In this document: piece after piece, positions 12,019-27,849 of the stretch
Layout: every line of letters starts with the position of its first letter
How positions within the stretch are numbered: position 1 is the stretch's first letter
From: Trematomus loennbergii
Taxonomy: Eukaryota; Chordata; Actinopteri; Perciformes; Nototheniidae
Direction of reading: 5' to 3'
Assembly (NCBI GenBank): GCA_012861695.1
Contig: JAAOOA010000016.1
Location: 28,619,661-28,683,660, forward strand
Length of the DNA: 64,000 nt
The notes under the pieces: generated by a model
Databases searched by the model: none
What the model saw: only the letters and a program-made list of their open reading frames with translations
What the model was told of the DNA's origin: nothing
Position numbers and translations under genes: made by a program

Positions 12019-15000
12019 TTACCAGCTGTTTATTGCTTTCTTCAGCTGTGATTGTTTACTATCACAGAAAGATATGCTCATAACCGGCCCCCTCAGGTCC
12101 GGGGACAGGACACTGGTCCCGCTCTGCTCCAGCAGGACGGACAGCACGGCCCGGCTCAGGTCGGCCCGGTTCAGCTCGGAGCACCGAGACGCCACATCTT
12201 CCCAGACGTACATCGAAGAGCCGCCGTCCTGCAGCATGGCCTCCTCCAGAGCTCCTGAGAGGACGGAGACACAGAGAGGTGACAGACAGACAGGTGAGAG
12301 ACAGACAGGTGAGAGACAGACAGGTGACAGACAGACAGGTGAGAGACAGACAGGTTGATGTGTTCAAAGGAAATATCAGAAGAGAGGTCTTCTTTATACA
12401 GTGGATCCAAAAGGCAAGGCAAGGTGAGAGACAACAACCAGGAGGACACGCCACCAGTCCTGAGAGACAGACGGGTAGAGAGGGAGACAGGTGAGGGACG
12501 GACAGGTGACAGACAGACAGGTGAGAGACAGACAGGTAGAGAGTGAGACAGGTGAGAGACGGACAGGTGAGAGACAGACAGGTGAGAGACGGACAGGTGA
12601 GAGACGGACAGGTGAGAGACAGACAGGTGAGAGACAGACAGGTGACAGACAGACAGGTGAGAGACGGACAGGTGAGAGACAGACAGGTGAGAGACAGACA
12701 GGTGAGAGACAGACAGGTGACAGACAGACAGGTGAGAGACAGACAGGTGAGAGACAGACAGGTGAGAGACAGATAGGTGAGAGACAGACTGTGGCAGGAC
12801 GTAGCGGTCAGCTGACTGGTGACGGACAGGTGAGAGACAGACAGATGAGAGACAGACAGGTGACAGACAGACAGGTCAGAGACAGACAGGTACCTGTGGC
12901 AGGACGTAGCGGTCAGCTGACTCTGATGACGGACAGGTGCAATGGTCCACTGGCAATGACCAATGTGTACAAACCATGGATGTATAAACAGAACTGCAGA
13001 CAGTGTTACAGGCAGGCCCGGTACATTCCTGAGTGGCGCATGAAGCCAACATGCCTTGCCGCGATTGGCCTATAGAGCATGCTCACTAACGGTTCTGGTT
13101 AAACTCAGTTGGGCTCGGCTCAGTCAAATGACCGGAGGAGGGAAGATAACTCTTTGGATTCAGCTGTGAGCACGTTTTCAACCTTAAGCACTGAATGCTT
13201 ACCACAAGGGCTATTCAAGTGTTGTTTTCAGAAGATCTCGAATAAAATAAACTCTGATCTGAGGGTAAAAGATAGGAAACTGTATTTTGGGCCCAGTGGC
13301 ATCACGTAGCTGACATGGAACAGAACAGAAGCAGCTTTCAGAGTGGTGTTAGTTCACCTTGTCCTCTGCTGACACAGCTGTCCAGGAGCTGCAGAGCGAG
13401 CTGCTGCCGCTGAGGGTCGTCAAGCAGAGAGGAACAGGACACGCCCAGCGACAAGATGGCCGCCCGACCCTGCTGAGGCGCCGTCAACAGCTGGAGGAGG
13501 ACGAGGCGGCGAGAGATTCAGAACCCACAAACAGTCCTCTGAGAAAGAGAGGGAGAGATTCAGATTCAATAACAACTACTATAACAGAGATTAACTTTGT
13601 GCATTTGTCAGCATTGTAAGAAGATATCAAATTGACTTTTTATATCGTTTTAAGACACATTTTTACCGTAAACATTTTAGGTCTTGGTGCTTTTTAACTT
13701 TTTATTTTAACTGATGAAGGATTATTTGTCAATTTGACATCTGGATATTAAGTTATTAGAGAAACAAGTTGCGCAAACGTCATCAGAATCCGAACAGCAC
13801 GCAGGGAGATACACTGACTTTTAACATAATACCACGTTATTCACTGTTTAAGTCAAATGTAAAACCTCCTGAACCATAAACACTGAAGTAATCCAAACCA
13901 GGAGAAGCTGAAGACTACATCTCCCAGGATCCAATGCTGCTTCCCCACCACACCAAACTACAGCTTTACTATTGTTTTCTTTCACACCGACCTGCTGTGA
14001 GGTCCTTGCAGTGGTTCATGAAGTCTGCGGCGCTGTGGATCAGGCCTCTGCTGCACATGCTCAGTGCGGTCTTCCTGTGCAGTCTGCAGGCGGTGTAGAC
14101 TTCAGTCGCCAACGCCAGAAAACATTGGCCACGCCCGGGTTCTTCTTAGCGTGCTCAGTCAGGACGTCGCCCAGATCCTCAGAGAAAGTCAGTCTGCGAT
14201 GATGAGGAGCGTGACGAGCCGAGCAGCAGCAGAGATCATGGAAACATTTTTATTATTTGTGTTTACCATTTTGGCTTCGCTCCATTGGCTGCCATACATT
14301 TTAGGATTCATTTTTTAAATCCTTTTATTTACTTTTAAATCCCTAAATGGCATGACCCACCATATCTTTCTGAGCTGCTACACCCTTACACGCCCAACCG
14401 CCCTCTCAGGTCAGCTGATCAACTGCTCCTGAATGTGCCCAGAACCAGGTCTAAGCTCAGAGGGGGCCGTTGCTTCTCTGTAGCGGCTCCCACACTGTGG
14501 AACGATCTGCCATGCACATCAGACCGGCCTCCACACTGTGGAACGATCTGCCCCTGCTCATCAGACCGGCCTCCACACTGTGGAACGATCTGCCCTGCAC
14601 ATCAGACCGGCCTCCACACTGTGGAACGATCTGCCCCTGCTCATCAGACCGGCCTCCACACTGTGGAACGATCTGCCCTGCACATCAGACCGGCCTCCAC
14701 TCTGTGGAACGATCTGCCCTGCTCATCGACCGGCTCCACACTGTGGAACGATCTGCCCCTGCTCATCAGACCGGCTCCACACTGTGGAACGATCTGCCCC
14801 TGCACATCAGACCGGCCGCCACACTGCCTGCTTTTAATCGCTTCTTAAAACCCACCTCTTCTCCTTAGCGTATTGACATCTTTTAGATTGTTACATTTAT
14901 TACATTAAAATGGTTTAGTTTTTACTTGTACTTGTTTTATGGTGTGTGAGCTGTGCTGTGTGATTTTTGTATGTTGTGTTTGTTTATTTGAGTGTACAGC

Positions 15001-16110
15001 ATTTTGCTCTGGTGTGTTTAAAAGTGCTTTATAAATAAAGTTGTATTGTACCTGTTGTGTTGATGCTGTGGGTGACGAGCTGCGTGTTTGCCGTGCTGCA
15101 GGGCGCAGAGACGAGCTGCAGGGAGAGAGCCGGGCAGCCATTGGCCGGGGGGGTCGTCATCATGAGGGCCTGGAGGAAGAGGAGGAGAGGGGGGGGGGAC
15201 CCCGGGGGCCCCTTCACACCTGGGAGACAGACGGGGTTGGCAGGTGATTGGATCAATCTGTCTATCCCTACTATCATGGGCCACTTCTGATTGGTTAACA
15301 ATGACTGGTACATGTGGGCACAGCACTTCTGATTGGTGGATGACTGACACACAAGAAGAAAGAAAAAATTAAAAATTAAAAAAAAATTAAAAAATTAAAA
15401 TAAATAAATAAATAGCAGGCTTTGCGATTTGATAATTGCATCATTTAAAATCGCGATTTCGATTAAAATCGATTAATCGTTCAGCCCTAGTTTGGCCTCG
15501 TCTCTCAGAGCTCCTGGGGGCAGCTGTGGACCCTCCAGCAGGGGGCGCTGCAGCCTCTCCCTGCAGCCTGGTAGTTGTTCAGGAAGGAGGCCGTGGTCAG
15601 CTCTCATCTCTTTCTCTGTGGCCCTGAGTGTGTGTGAAAGAGCTGCTATCTCTCTGCTCACAGCCTCCATCTTCCCCTCTATCACCGACGCTCTTCTGCT
15701 CCTCTTCCTCCCTCAGTGCAGCCATCTTGGCCTCCTCTTCCTCTTCTAGAAACTGGTGAAGCTTCTGAAATTGCTCCTTAATCTGCGTCTCTGTGCGTCT
15801 GGCCTGGACCTTCAGGTGTTCTGCTGTTCCATCAAACTCCTCTTTAGCCTTTTCAAAAGCATCTAACTTCTTCCTAAAGGGTTCCAGAGTTTTCTGAAGT
15901 TCCATCCTGTGTTGTCGCGCAGCTTCATCGATGGTCTGAAGCTGTGGTTAATGTGTTTTTCTGAATCTCTGAGACGACACACACCGGCTGCCTATGGTCC
16001 AGACTCCAGACAAAAGAGTTTGAGTTTCTCAGAGTGCAGATTGCAGAGAGCCTCTGAAGCTTTCCTTCCTGCAGCGGTCAGACTATACAACCAGCACAGC
16101 CCCTAGTTGA

Positions 16111-16142
<32 letters not shown>

Positions 16143-19100
16143 ACCACAACACAGAATATATCACCCCTTGCTGCTAAATACCAACAAACTATGTGCAATA
16201 TGTGCAATATATAAATGCCGTTAATAACTGTGTAATATACCTGGCTGCTAAATCCTTAGAACTGTTACAAGAACCGCGTTTCACACCGGAGTACTTTCAC
16301 CGTACTTTTCGCGTTTAGTTCCGTGAGTACTTAATCTCGGGTACTTTACCCCCATTTTTAGAGCCAGCTGAGAGAGCGTACTTTTCTGTGGGTGAAAAGT
16401 GCCCCAGTGCTGAAGGTGTGTATTTTGTAAATTGTGTAACTTGCTGCTGTTAAATACCAACCACCTATGTGCAATATGTGCTAGATGTGCAATATATATA
16501 GATGCCGTTAATAACTGTCTAATATATACCTGGCTGCTAAATCCTAAGAACTGTTACAGGATGTGTATTTTTTTTAAATGATGTAACTTTAAAATGTTTA
16601 TTATATATTGTTATCATATCATACTTAGTACTTTTTTTAAATGCATGTCACATATTTAACATATGTAACATTAAGCTGTCTGTGGCTCTTTTTCCTGCTG
16701 TAACCACGCACATCTCCCCTCCGTGGGACTAATAAAGGTATTCTGATTTTCATCTCTCTCCCTTTGAAAGGCCTCACAGAGGTTCTTTAACACCAGGTTA
16801 CAGGGAGGTTTACAGATGACCTTCTCTTGCATAGTGGGCACTCACGTGTTATTTTCTCTCTCCACCAGTCCTTCAGACAGCCTTTACAGAAGCTGTGGCT
16901 GCATGACAGGAGAACAGGAATCTCTAAAGATGTCCTGACAGACCGAACAGTAGTGATGGCGAGATGAAGCCTTATGAAGCTTTCCAGCCAATTGGTTCGT
17001 AAAAGGGTTCATCTCATGAGGCTTCATTTGAACCCCCCTGTTGGTCAAAGTGTGTAAAACAGGCAGATTTGACACCTCAACAGTGTGCTCTATCTCATAC
17101 TGAGTTCCCAATGAGTAAAGCCTTAGAATAACTCTAAACAACGAACATAAAATCACATTTTCATGTTAACAATATTGTATTTATTCCAGTTGAATGATTG
17201 TGATGAAAAGCCTAAGGAGGCTGGTAAACATTGCAAAGAGGGATTGTATTCCTTAATAATATTTGTAAACTTAACCATGTTGTAGCCTGAGAAAGGCTAA
17301 ACCATATCAAAGAATACATTTATTAACTACATTATCTCATGTAGCTGTAGCTTTTATAAACAAACAAAAAGACGTATTGACCAGTCGTTGAATCAGGGAC
17401 AATGCGGTTGTGAGTATTTATGCTTTTATTTATTATACTTAGGACATGTTCCGACCTCTATATAAGTGAGGGTCTGAGCTCTCTTAATTCCATCGTGTCA
17501 CCGGCCGGGTACAGGAAGGTTAATATGGTTCTTATTATACATCCATGGGTATTATGAGCGTTGTGGTTCAACCGATCTAAAGCACTTTCTGAAGCAGTCA
17601 CGTGGTATCGACAGGCAGCGAGGCTTCGTTTGTCATCGGTGACGTCACTGGCCCAAAACGATACAAGCCTCGATACAAGCTTCACAAAAAGCTTCTGGGA
17701 TTACTCGACACACGCTCCGAAGCCTCGGCGCAATACGTAACATCACTACCGAACAGCAGAGATCCTCCTCTGATCTTGAAGCCATTCTCTCAGAGTGTTC
17801 AGCCAATTAAACAGGACTTGCCTGTGCTTCCCTCCCTGCTGCAGTTACTTCCACTTTTAGTTTAAAAAAAAAAAAAAGTATTTTAAAGTGGACCTATCAT
17901 GCTATATTTGAATAATATAGTGTAGGACCATACCTATATAAGGCATATTTATACTTTTTTTTTTTCAAAATACCAAACAGATCATGCATTTTAGCCATGC
18001 TTCATTTCGCTCAATTTGACAATTTATAGCTCTGTTTGTGCAAGGGCTGATTCTGTGAGAACAGCACCATCTAGAGGCCTGGCATATGTACTACAGCGTC
18101 TCCAGCGCTTTCGAACGGCAATGCCGTGGTTGTCTCCTCCTGATTGGTGGAGTTGGCCCAATAGCCGTAGCGCCACCGTCCTGACGTCAGGACAGTGTTC
18201 AAATCTGGATCAGTTTTTATCAGATCCGTTGCAGCCCCTTTTTTAGAGATTTGGGTATGGAGGAAAATAGAGAGGGTTGTGTTTTCTGACACTTGGTGAG
18301 TTCCCTGGAACACCGGGGACACATATTCATGTATAAAAGACGTACAAAAGTGCATTTTGCATGATAGGTCCCCTTTAAAGTTTAAAAATCCTTGCTGTAA
18401 ACATCCTCCCTCAGGTGAATCCACAGCTTTGTAATGAAGGCAAATGTTACCGTTCTACTGTCAGTCTGTCTGTCTCTCTGTCTGTAAGTCTTTTCTCACT
18501 GAGAGTTAAACAGTAACAAACTAGTTTCCTGCTTCCTCTCAAGATTATGTAATATCAGGGTGGAGCTTTACTGGTAGGTTTTATTTGAAAGGGAACAGAT
18601 TATACGCCAAGTAACAAAGGTCGTATTCAGAAGAAACGTTTTTGAAATGCATGCGTGGCTCTGAGAGCACCGTAGTCGACCAAAAAGTCAGAATAATAAA
18701 GCTTAGAAGGACAATAATATATATACAAATATATCCCACATGTTTGTGTTTCTGACTAGCTGAGAATAAATTCATTATAATTTGAAGGTTGACAGGAAAC
18801 TGACACTCAGTGCGCCTTGATCGTTCTCCAACGTCTAACACGTCTATTCTTCTATCCAATTTATGGCAGAATGTAATCCTTACTTTTAGTTTATTTCTGC
18901 CACTTACTTTACTTTGCATGCGAGTCTTGTTGCAGTGGATCTTAACAAAAAAAGTCCTCTGCAACACACACGTGTTATTGGGGAGGGCCGCTGCAATAGA
19001 GAGGCAAAGTCCCGCCCATCTACTTCCGACCCATGGGACCTTATTTCGGAAAAATTATATTGAAGTCAATGGGAGAGAAAGATTATCTTTCGATCCCGTT

Positions 19101-22100
19101 TGAATTGTGCCACGAATTACACATATGATGTTTGTCAATCTTAAAAAATCATTTAAAACTGTTGAAATATAACTATGAAAAATACGCAACTAGAAAGACT
19201 ACAAATCCCAGAGTCCCGGTCCCGCATGCTGGCTCTTAGGAACCGACTAACTCCCCTTGTGTGTATGTACAGCTCTCAACATGCCCAGACTTGGAGTGAT
19301 TTTCACCTCTTTTAATACTTTTCACCTCATTCTGAAAGAAAGAGGTGAAATGTGCCAACGTGACGGCCGTCTTGGTGTGTGGTGCGAGACGGGAGATGTA
19401 GTTCATTGAGCGGTTTCACACAAAAAAGTGTTACTTCACAGTTTTAAGACACATTTTTTTTTTTTGACTTGTAAAATTATCTTTTAAATGGACAAACATC
19501 ATATGTGTAATTCGTGGCTCAATTCAAACGGGATCGAAAGATAATCTTTCTCTCCCCATTGATTTCAATACATAATTTTTCCGAAATAAGGTCCCATGGA
19601 GCTCCCCCGGAAAGGGAGGGACTTCGCCTCTCTATAGAAATCTGCAGGTATGCACCTTATCTCTTACTGTACATAGATGTGTGTGGTTCCCACCTTTAAA
19701 CATCTCCATGGTGTCCTGGTTCCTCAGGACTCCTCGGGGAGATCTGGCAGCAAGGAGAGCCGCTTCCTCATACCGAGCCGAATCAAAGAGCTCAAGAAAC
19801 CTGTCGGAGAGAGAAAGGTGATTCAGAGAGAGAGAGTCTGAGGAGTTCAGATAAACTGGTCAGGATGGGTCTGTGAAGGCAGCACCTGTCCAGGCAATCT
19901 GCCAGGAGAAGGGACTCGTCAACACCGGTCGGCTCTTCGTGCTCAAACAGTTCAGCGCAGCCATCATCGTCCGTCACTGCAGGTTTAAGGTGTTAAAATG
20001 ATAAATAATATGAGACATTTTTATTTTTAGTGATGGCCAAGAAGGGACACAAGATTATAGCATTCTGAAATATCAACACAGGGTTTGAGAAACAAGGTTA
20101 ATTGTTGCAGAAATACCTTTTTGGAGCAGTAAAAACAGGTGGAAATGTGATTTAATAAGACATAAAATAACACTGAAACATCATGAGTTGTTACCTGAAG
20201 AAGCAAAGAGTAAATATTTTTCATTTTATATGCTTGAAAACCTCAGTAAATCTACAAATGTGTACCCTACTGATGGTTTTAAAATCCTCTAAACAAGTGT
20301 TTTTGTGTCTCACCGCTGGTCTGTCTGATATCCTCCAGTGTGGAATCCAGAAGTTCCTCCAGAGAAACCTGCTGCTTCTCAAACTCCCAGCTGGACAGAC
20401 GGTCGGACACTAACCTCAGACTCTTGTACCTGCACACAGACAGAAACACAGAAACATAGTCACTCATTTGGAGAAAATCAACGACACAAGTCTCCGTTGG
20501 TAGAGTGAAAGTGTGACGGCTGTGTATGTTGATTTATATTAAACAAAATAATGTATTCTCTTTAAGTCCATGCTGCAAATAACTACGGACAGACACAAAC
20601 TGAGATAAAATGACCACAAAGAAAGACAGAACAGCTACAAAGAGACAAATAAGTACAGAGAGACACAACGTGACACAAACAGACACAAAATGAATGTGTT
20701 ACAGTTGTAAATGTGGCAAATGTAATCTTATGAAGCTATGTGTAAATACGGACCCCTTGACAGTTCTTTACCTGGACTTCAGTAGGTAGTTTTTGCTGCT
20801 CAGCTGGTCTCTGTGGAGCTCTGCAGCCTGCAGCTCAGTGTCCAGCTGGGCTTTGACCTCCAGAGAGACACCATCACCCTTCCTCTCCAGGAGAGAAGTT
20901 CTCTGGGCTTCCAGATGCTTCAGGTGTCCATCCAGAGCCTCAGGATCCTCGGAGTCAGCTAACGTCAAACCTGGGACATGAGACATAGGTTTATTGTATC
21001 AACTCACGCTAATGGGCCTACAACATCTCCTGCAACAGACTGAGACTGCGTTTGCATTTAGCAGTCTTGATTTTCAACTGCAATCATCAGTTTCAGTAGT
21101 ACCAGGTATCCATGTGCTCTGCTCTTCAGAGGATTTGTGTCTCTCCATCTCATCTTGAAGTTCTGCTGTTTCCCTCTGAATGACATCGATTCTGGAAAGA
21201 GAGCATTCAGAGAGCAGCTATGACAATCCTTCATGCACATTTAATTGTCAAACATTGCCATTATATCAGGGATTGTTTTAAATAGTTAAAGGTAGGGTAG
21301 GTAAGAATGGAGAAACCAGCTCGAGTGCGCTAGAATTTGAAAGTACGCAGCCGAAAAAATCTGCCCCTTCCTTCAGACTTCCTTATAGAGACCCTCCTCC
21401 AACACACACAACGCTCACATGACCAATGAGGGCACGAGATAAGTTTGTGCACAGATGGAAGGCTGACAGGCAGGTAGGCCATCCAGTTATTTTAGCCGGG
21501 CCGGCTCAGATGATTGGTCGTGCTTTTTACAGCGCCACGGCTTCCACAGATGACATGTTTTTATGTATTTATGTCAAAGCATTTAATGTATTCATTGCTA
21601 TCGGGATGTTAAGAGCATTCCATGGAATATAACAACAAGTGTTTCTGAAGTGAATTACCTACCCCACCTTTAAGCATGATATTTGCTTCATTTAAGGTGT
21701 TTCTCAAGTTGATCATCCATCGTTGGAAACTACTCAGTTCAAATAACTAAAACCATTTATCATCACTTGTAGTTAGAAACTTTTCAGGGCTGTTATTTAT
21801 CTAAAGGTTGAACCCTCACTGGCCTTTAGAAGAGTAAGAAGTGGACCAAAAGCAGCACCCACCTCTCCCTCAGGTGGGCAGCTCGTCTCTGGCAGGTCAT
21901 CAGTGATATTGGATGTGACATCGAGGCCGCCATCCTCTGGTTAGCCGCCCTGAACTCATCCTCCCTTTTCTGCAGAGCCCGGACCACATTGTCGTACTCT
22001 GACTTCATGGTCAACAGGAGCCTCTTATAAGTCGTCGCTCGTCCAATCACCTGTCAGAAACAAGAGGACATCAGTCACTTAGTATCAGCAAGTGGCAATA

Positions 22101-22680
22101 CTATAGTGTAGAAAATACTCAGCATCTAAATATATACTTAAAGCACCAAAAGTAAATGTACAGACTATGCAGAATCATATATATTATTGTATTATAAATG
22201 TTGATGAATTATGTGTGCAATACTCTAATGTTGCAGCTGGTAAATGATTAACACTTAAATCAGACTTTAGTTACACCTGGAGTAAATTCACAAGCTACCC
22301 TGTAGTATACAAAGTCATTAAAACTAGCTGCACCTTTACCAGCTTTGATAACACTTTAATTATCAATAATTAAAATCACAACATATCATATATTTTATTT
22401 TGAAATGGACCAATCTGCAGAATGACTACTTTTACTATTTTAAGTATTTTGTTATGCGAATACTCTCTGCCATTACCTTATTAAACACACTGCGGTAGAC
22501 GATGTACCGCAGTTCATCAGGTCCCTGTTGTTGGCACTGTAGATACAGTTTCTCCCGCTCTATAAACTCCTCCAGAGACCTAAAAAAACGTTCATCACAC
22601 TCAGAAATCAATATGTCCGGAGTTGAACTTCTTTCGTCTGTTCTTGAAGAAGACCTGCTGTAGCTTTGAGTCTCAGACAT
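12019..22680 (-). CDS. clhc1: Clathrin heavy chain linker domain containing 1
   Basis: CLHC1 is a poorly characterised protein with helical repeats related to the clathrin heavy chain linker. Eleven exons were read, all with AG/GT borders: 22680-22479 (ATG at 22680), about 22049-21864, 21189-21101, 20967-20772, 20429-20311, 19967-19875, 19799-19697, 15224-15053, 14193-13992, 13538-13358 and 12254-12019 (stop TAA). Phases agree exactly across exons 1-8 and 10-11. Exon 1 encodes an N-terminus with [20 protein letters not shown], matching the conserved start of the family, and exon 7 encodes [20 protein letters not shown], another hallmark. Exons 8, 9 and 10 each need an indel correction to stay open: near 15.06-15.16 kb, at about 14117 and near 13.51 kb. 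The gene is probably intact with assembly errors, though decay cannot be excluded. It is divergent from rps27a and shares its promoter region. Intron 7 (15.2-19.7 kb) is full of inserted elements. Confidence 0.88.
12281..12885. repeat. Minisatellite, 15-bp unit, in clhc1 intron
   Basis: About 35 tandem copies of GGTGAGAGACAGACA with variants (gagagacggaca, gacagacagaca), broken by unique sequence at about 12350-12480. It lies between clhc1 exons 10 and 11. Long open frames rich in ERQTG are by-products of the 15-bp period. Confidence 0.95.
14262..15050 (+). mobile_element. LINE 3' end with expanded coding repeat
   Basis: The plus strand encodes the C-terminus of a non-LTR retrotransposon ORF2, with pieces like LASLHWLPY near 14270, then [20 protein letters not shown] near 14450. 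It ends with [10 protein letters not shown] and a 3'UTR closing in TTTATAAATAAAGTTGTA at about 15043. It lies antisense in a clhc1 intron (exons 8-9). The codons for the terminal LWNDLP motif are amplified (see the 42-bp array). Confidence 0.75.
14480..14825 (+). repeat. 42-bp tandem array from LINE coding sequence
   Basis: About eight copies of a unit of 41-42 bases built from CACACTGTGGAACGATCTGC followed by CC(C)TGCTCATCAGACCGG. Units of 42 and 41 bases alternate, so the reading frame drifts through the array. Each unit re-encodes the LINE motif TLWNDLP...IRPA in one frame or another. Confidence 0.9.
15416..15490 (-). mobile_element. hAT-like element end
   Basis: On the minus strand the segment starts CTAGGGCTGAACGATTAATC and continues with AT-rich 'aaatcgcgat' sequence, a well-known fish hAT-type terminus. 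It abuts the TRIM relic. The other end was not found. Confidence 0.4.
15490..15955 (-). pseudogene. TRIM E3 ligase relic: B-box end and coiled coil
   Basis: The minus strand encodes a tripartite-motif coiled coil of the fish TRIM35-like type: IDEAARQH near 15925, then [20 protein letters not shown] and [20 protein letters not shown], followed by [20 protein letters not shown] near 15620. Frames shift between segments and there is no SPRY domain. The IDEAARQH piece is the usual sequence just after the second B-box. A LINE fragment at 15950-16745 separates this part from its RING finger at 16.8-16.96 kb. The copy lies inside clhc1 intron 7 on the same strand. No promoter or complete frame is seen, so I call it dead. 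Confidence 0.8.
15950..16745 (+). mobile_element. L2-type LINE 3' end
   Basis: The plus strand encodes a short ORF2 C-terminus (ending [14 protein letters not shown] before a stop near 16106), then a C-run and CA tract, and a 3' part ending GGGACTAATAAAGGTATTCT at about 16745. A block containing 'gatgccgttaataactgt' occurs twice (about 16185-16260 and 16465-16555), an internal duplication around unrelated sequence. It splits the TRIM relic. Confidence 0.65.
16765..16975 (-). pseudogene. TRIM relic: RING finger
   Basis: The minus strand encodes a C3HC4 RING finger in two frames: [10 protein letters not shown], then after a frameshift [19 protein letters not shown] and CPLCKRRS. Cys/His spacing fits a RING domain of a fish TRIM ubiquitin ligase. 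It is the upstream part of the relic at 15.49-15.95 kb. Confidence 0.8.
17887..18374. mobile_element. MITE with TTAA target duplication (second family)
   Basis: Inverted termini AGTGGACCTATCATGC and GCATGATAGGTCCCCT lie between TTAA duplications at 17883-17886 and 18375-18378. Length 488 bp, non-coding. This is a different family from the copies at 8.4 and 21.3 kb but uses the same target, so probably piggyBac/Kolobok-type mobilisation. Confidence 0.8.
18998..19633. mobile_element. Non-autonomous ISL2EU-like transposon (copy A)
   Basis: A 636-bp element with long inverted repeats (about 170 bases) starting AGAGAGGCAAAGTC and ending GGACTTCGCCTCTCT. AT dinucleotides flank both ends (18996-18997, 19634-19635). 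The inverted repeats match those of a longer copy at 32118-33209, which carries a THAP-domain relic. AT target duplication plus THAP suggests the ISL2EU superfamily. Confidence 0.65.
21290..21669 (-). mobile_element. MITE with TTAA target duplication (copy 2)
   Basis: Same family as 8423-8794 in opposite orientation, 380 bp, flanked by TTAA at 21286-21289 and 21670-21673. It sits in clhc1 intron 2. Confidence 0.8.
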
Positions 22681-22730
22681 TGTTAGTTAACTTTCTGTTG
22701 TTTACAACTGAGGATTTATTTCCCTTTGTA

Positions 22731-23226
22731 GCTATGGTTACCGCGAAAGTGTACCTGGGAAAGTGTGTTTTCAAAGAGATTTCATCGTTCTCTTTTAAGA
22801 CGAATAACAATTTAATATGGAGATGTAAATGTGACAGAAATAAAACGTTAAACGACCTTAAAAAGTACATGTTTTAATTTGCTTTCGCTAACTTCCCATC
22901 TCCAAATTCCACCTTGCTGCTTTGAGGCATTGCTATGGATACCGCGAAAGTTCACCTGGGAAATTGTGTTTATGTGAAAAATAAAATATTTAGTCGTTTT
23001 ATTATTTAAATATATGCCGAAATAGACATAAAAGGGACAATAAGACGAATCACAACAAAATAAAAAAGACTCTTTTGCGATAGTAAATTGGTAAACGGAC
23101 GAATCTTATATCTTATATCTAATAATTTAGATATTTGTGGGCAAGAATGTGGTGGCTAACTTTCTGTCTGCCATCTTACTTTTCGACCACGTTGCCATGG
23201 TTATCGCGAAAGTGCACCTGGGAAAT
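22731..23226. promoter_or_regulatory. clhc1/rps27a divergent promoter with tripled motif
   Basis: The 770 bases between the clhc1 ATG (22680) and the rps27a first exon (about 23449) contain three copies of a motif of about 32 bases: 22731-22762, 22932-22963 and 23194-23225. The shared form is GCTATGGTTACCGCGAAAGT followed by GCACCTGGGAAA. Spacing is about 201 and 262 bases. The first half resembles an RFX X-box half-site (GTTGCCATGG in the third copy) next to CGCG. All copies point the same way, and short upstream similarity (gctaactt, ttaacttt) suggests they arose by tandem duplication. This may be a shared enhancer of both genes. Confidence 0.55.
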
Positions 23227-23448
23227 GAAGTTTTAATTTTTTTATTTCAATTTTTGCTTTCAGATTGTATTCATTTTTACGTATAATACAGATACATACG
23301 CGTTGTGATAGAGCAATTATTTCAATGTTATCACTGAATAATCTGACTAAAAATACGAACACGTATCGATATTTTTGATCAGGCACTGTCAACGGGTGTT
23401 CCCAACCCGTGGAAATGCGGGCTGAAAACCCCGTCGCCTGCCCTGGAA

Positions 23449-27665
<4,217 letters not shown>

Positions 27666-27694
27666 CAAAACTCCAAGTCTCTGTGGTTATTTCT

Positions 27695-27845
27695 TCAATT
27701 CAATATTCAAAGGTTTTATTGTCATGCACAAAGCTACAGTGTAGAAACGACAATGACATTCTTCTGACCTGAGCTCCTCCAACAATACAACGATATAACA
27801 AAATAAAAAGTCTATATACATGTCAATAGAATATGGGATATGTAC
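27695..27845 (-). mobile_element. L2-type LINE 3' tail
   Basis: The reverse strand reads CATGACAATAAAACCTTTG with a flanking GAGGAGCTC... body, the 3' end of a fish L2-type LINE. The same tail is seen at 43507-43770 (minus). It lies immediately after the rps27a polyadenylation region. Confidence 0.5.
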
Positions 27846-27849
27846 AACT

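Noticed and set aside
12279..12776. Long open frames rich in ERQTG/RQVRD
   Set aside because: The 15-bp minisatellite period is a multiple of three, so it stays open in several frames; it is intronic to clhc1.
12281..12885. Possible CRISPR-like regular repeat
   Set aside because: No spacers; it is a contiguous minisatellite in a vertebrate intron.
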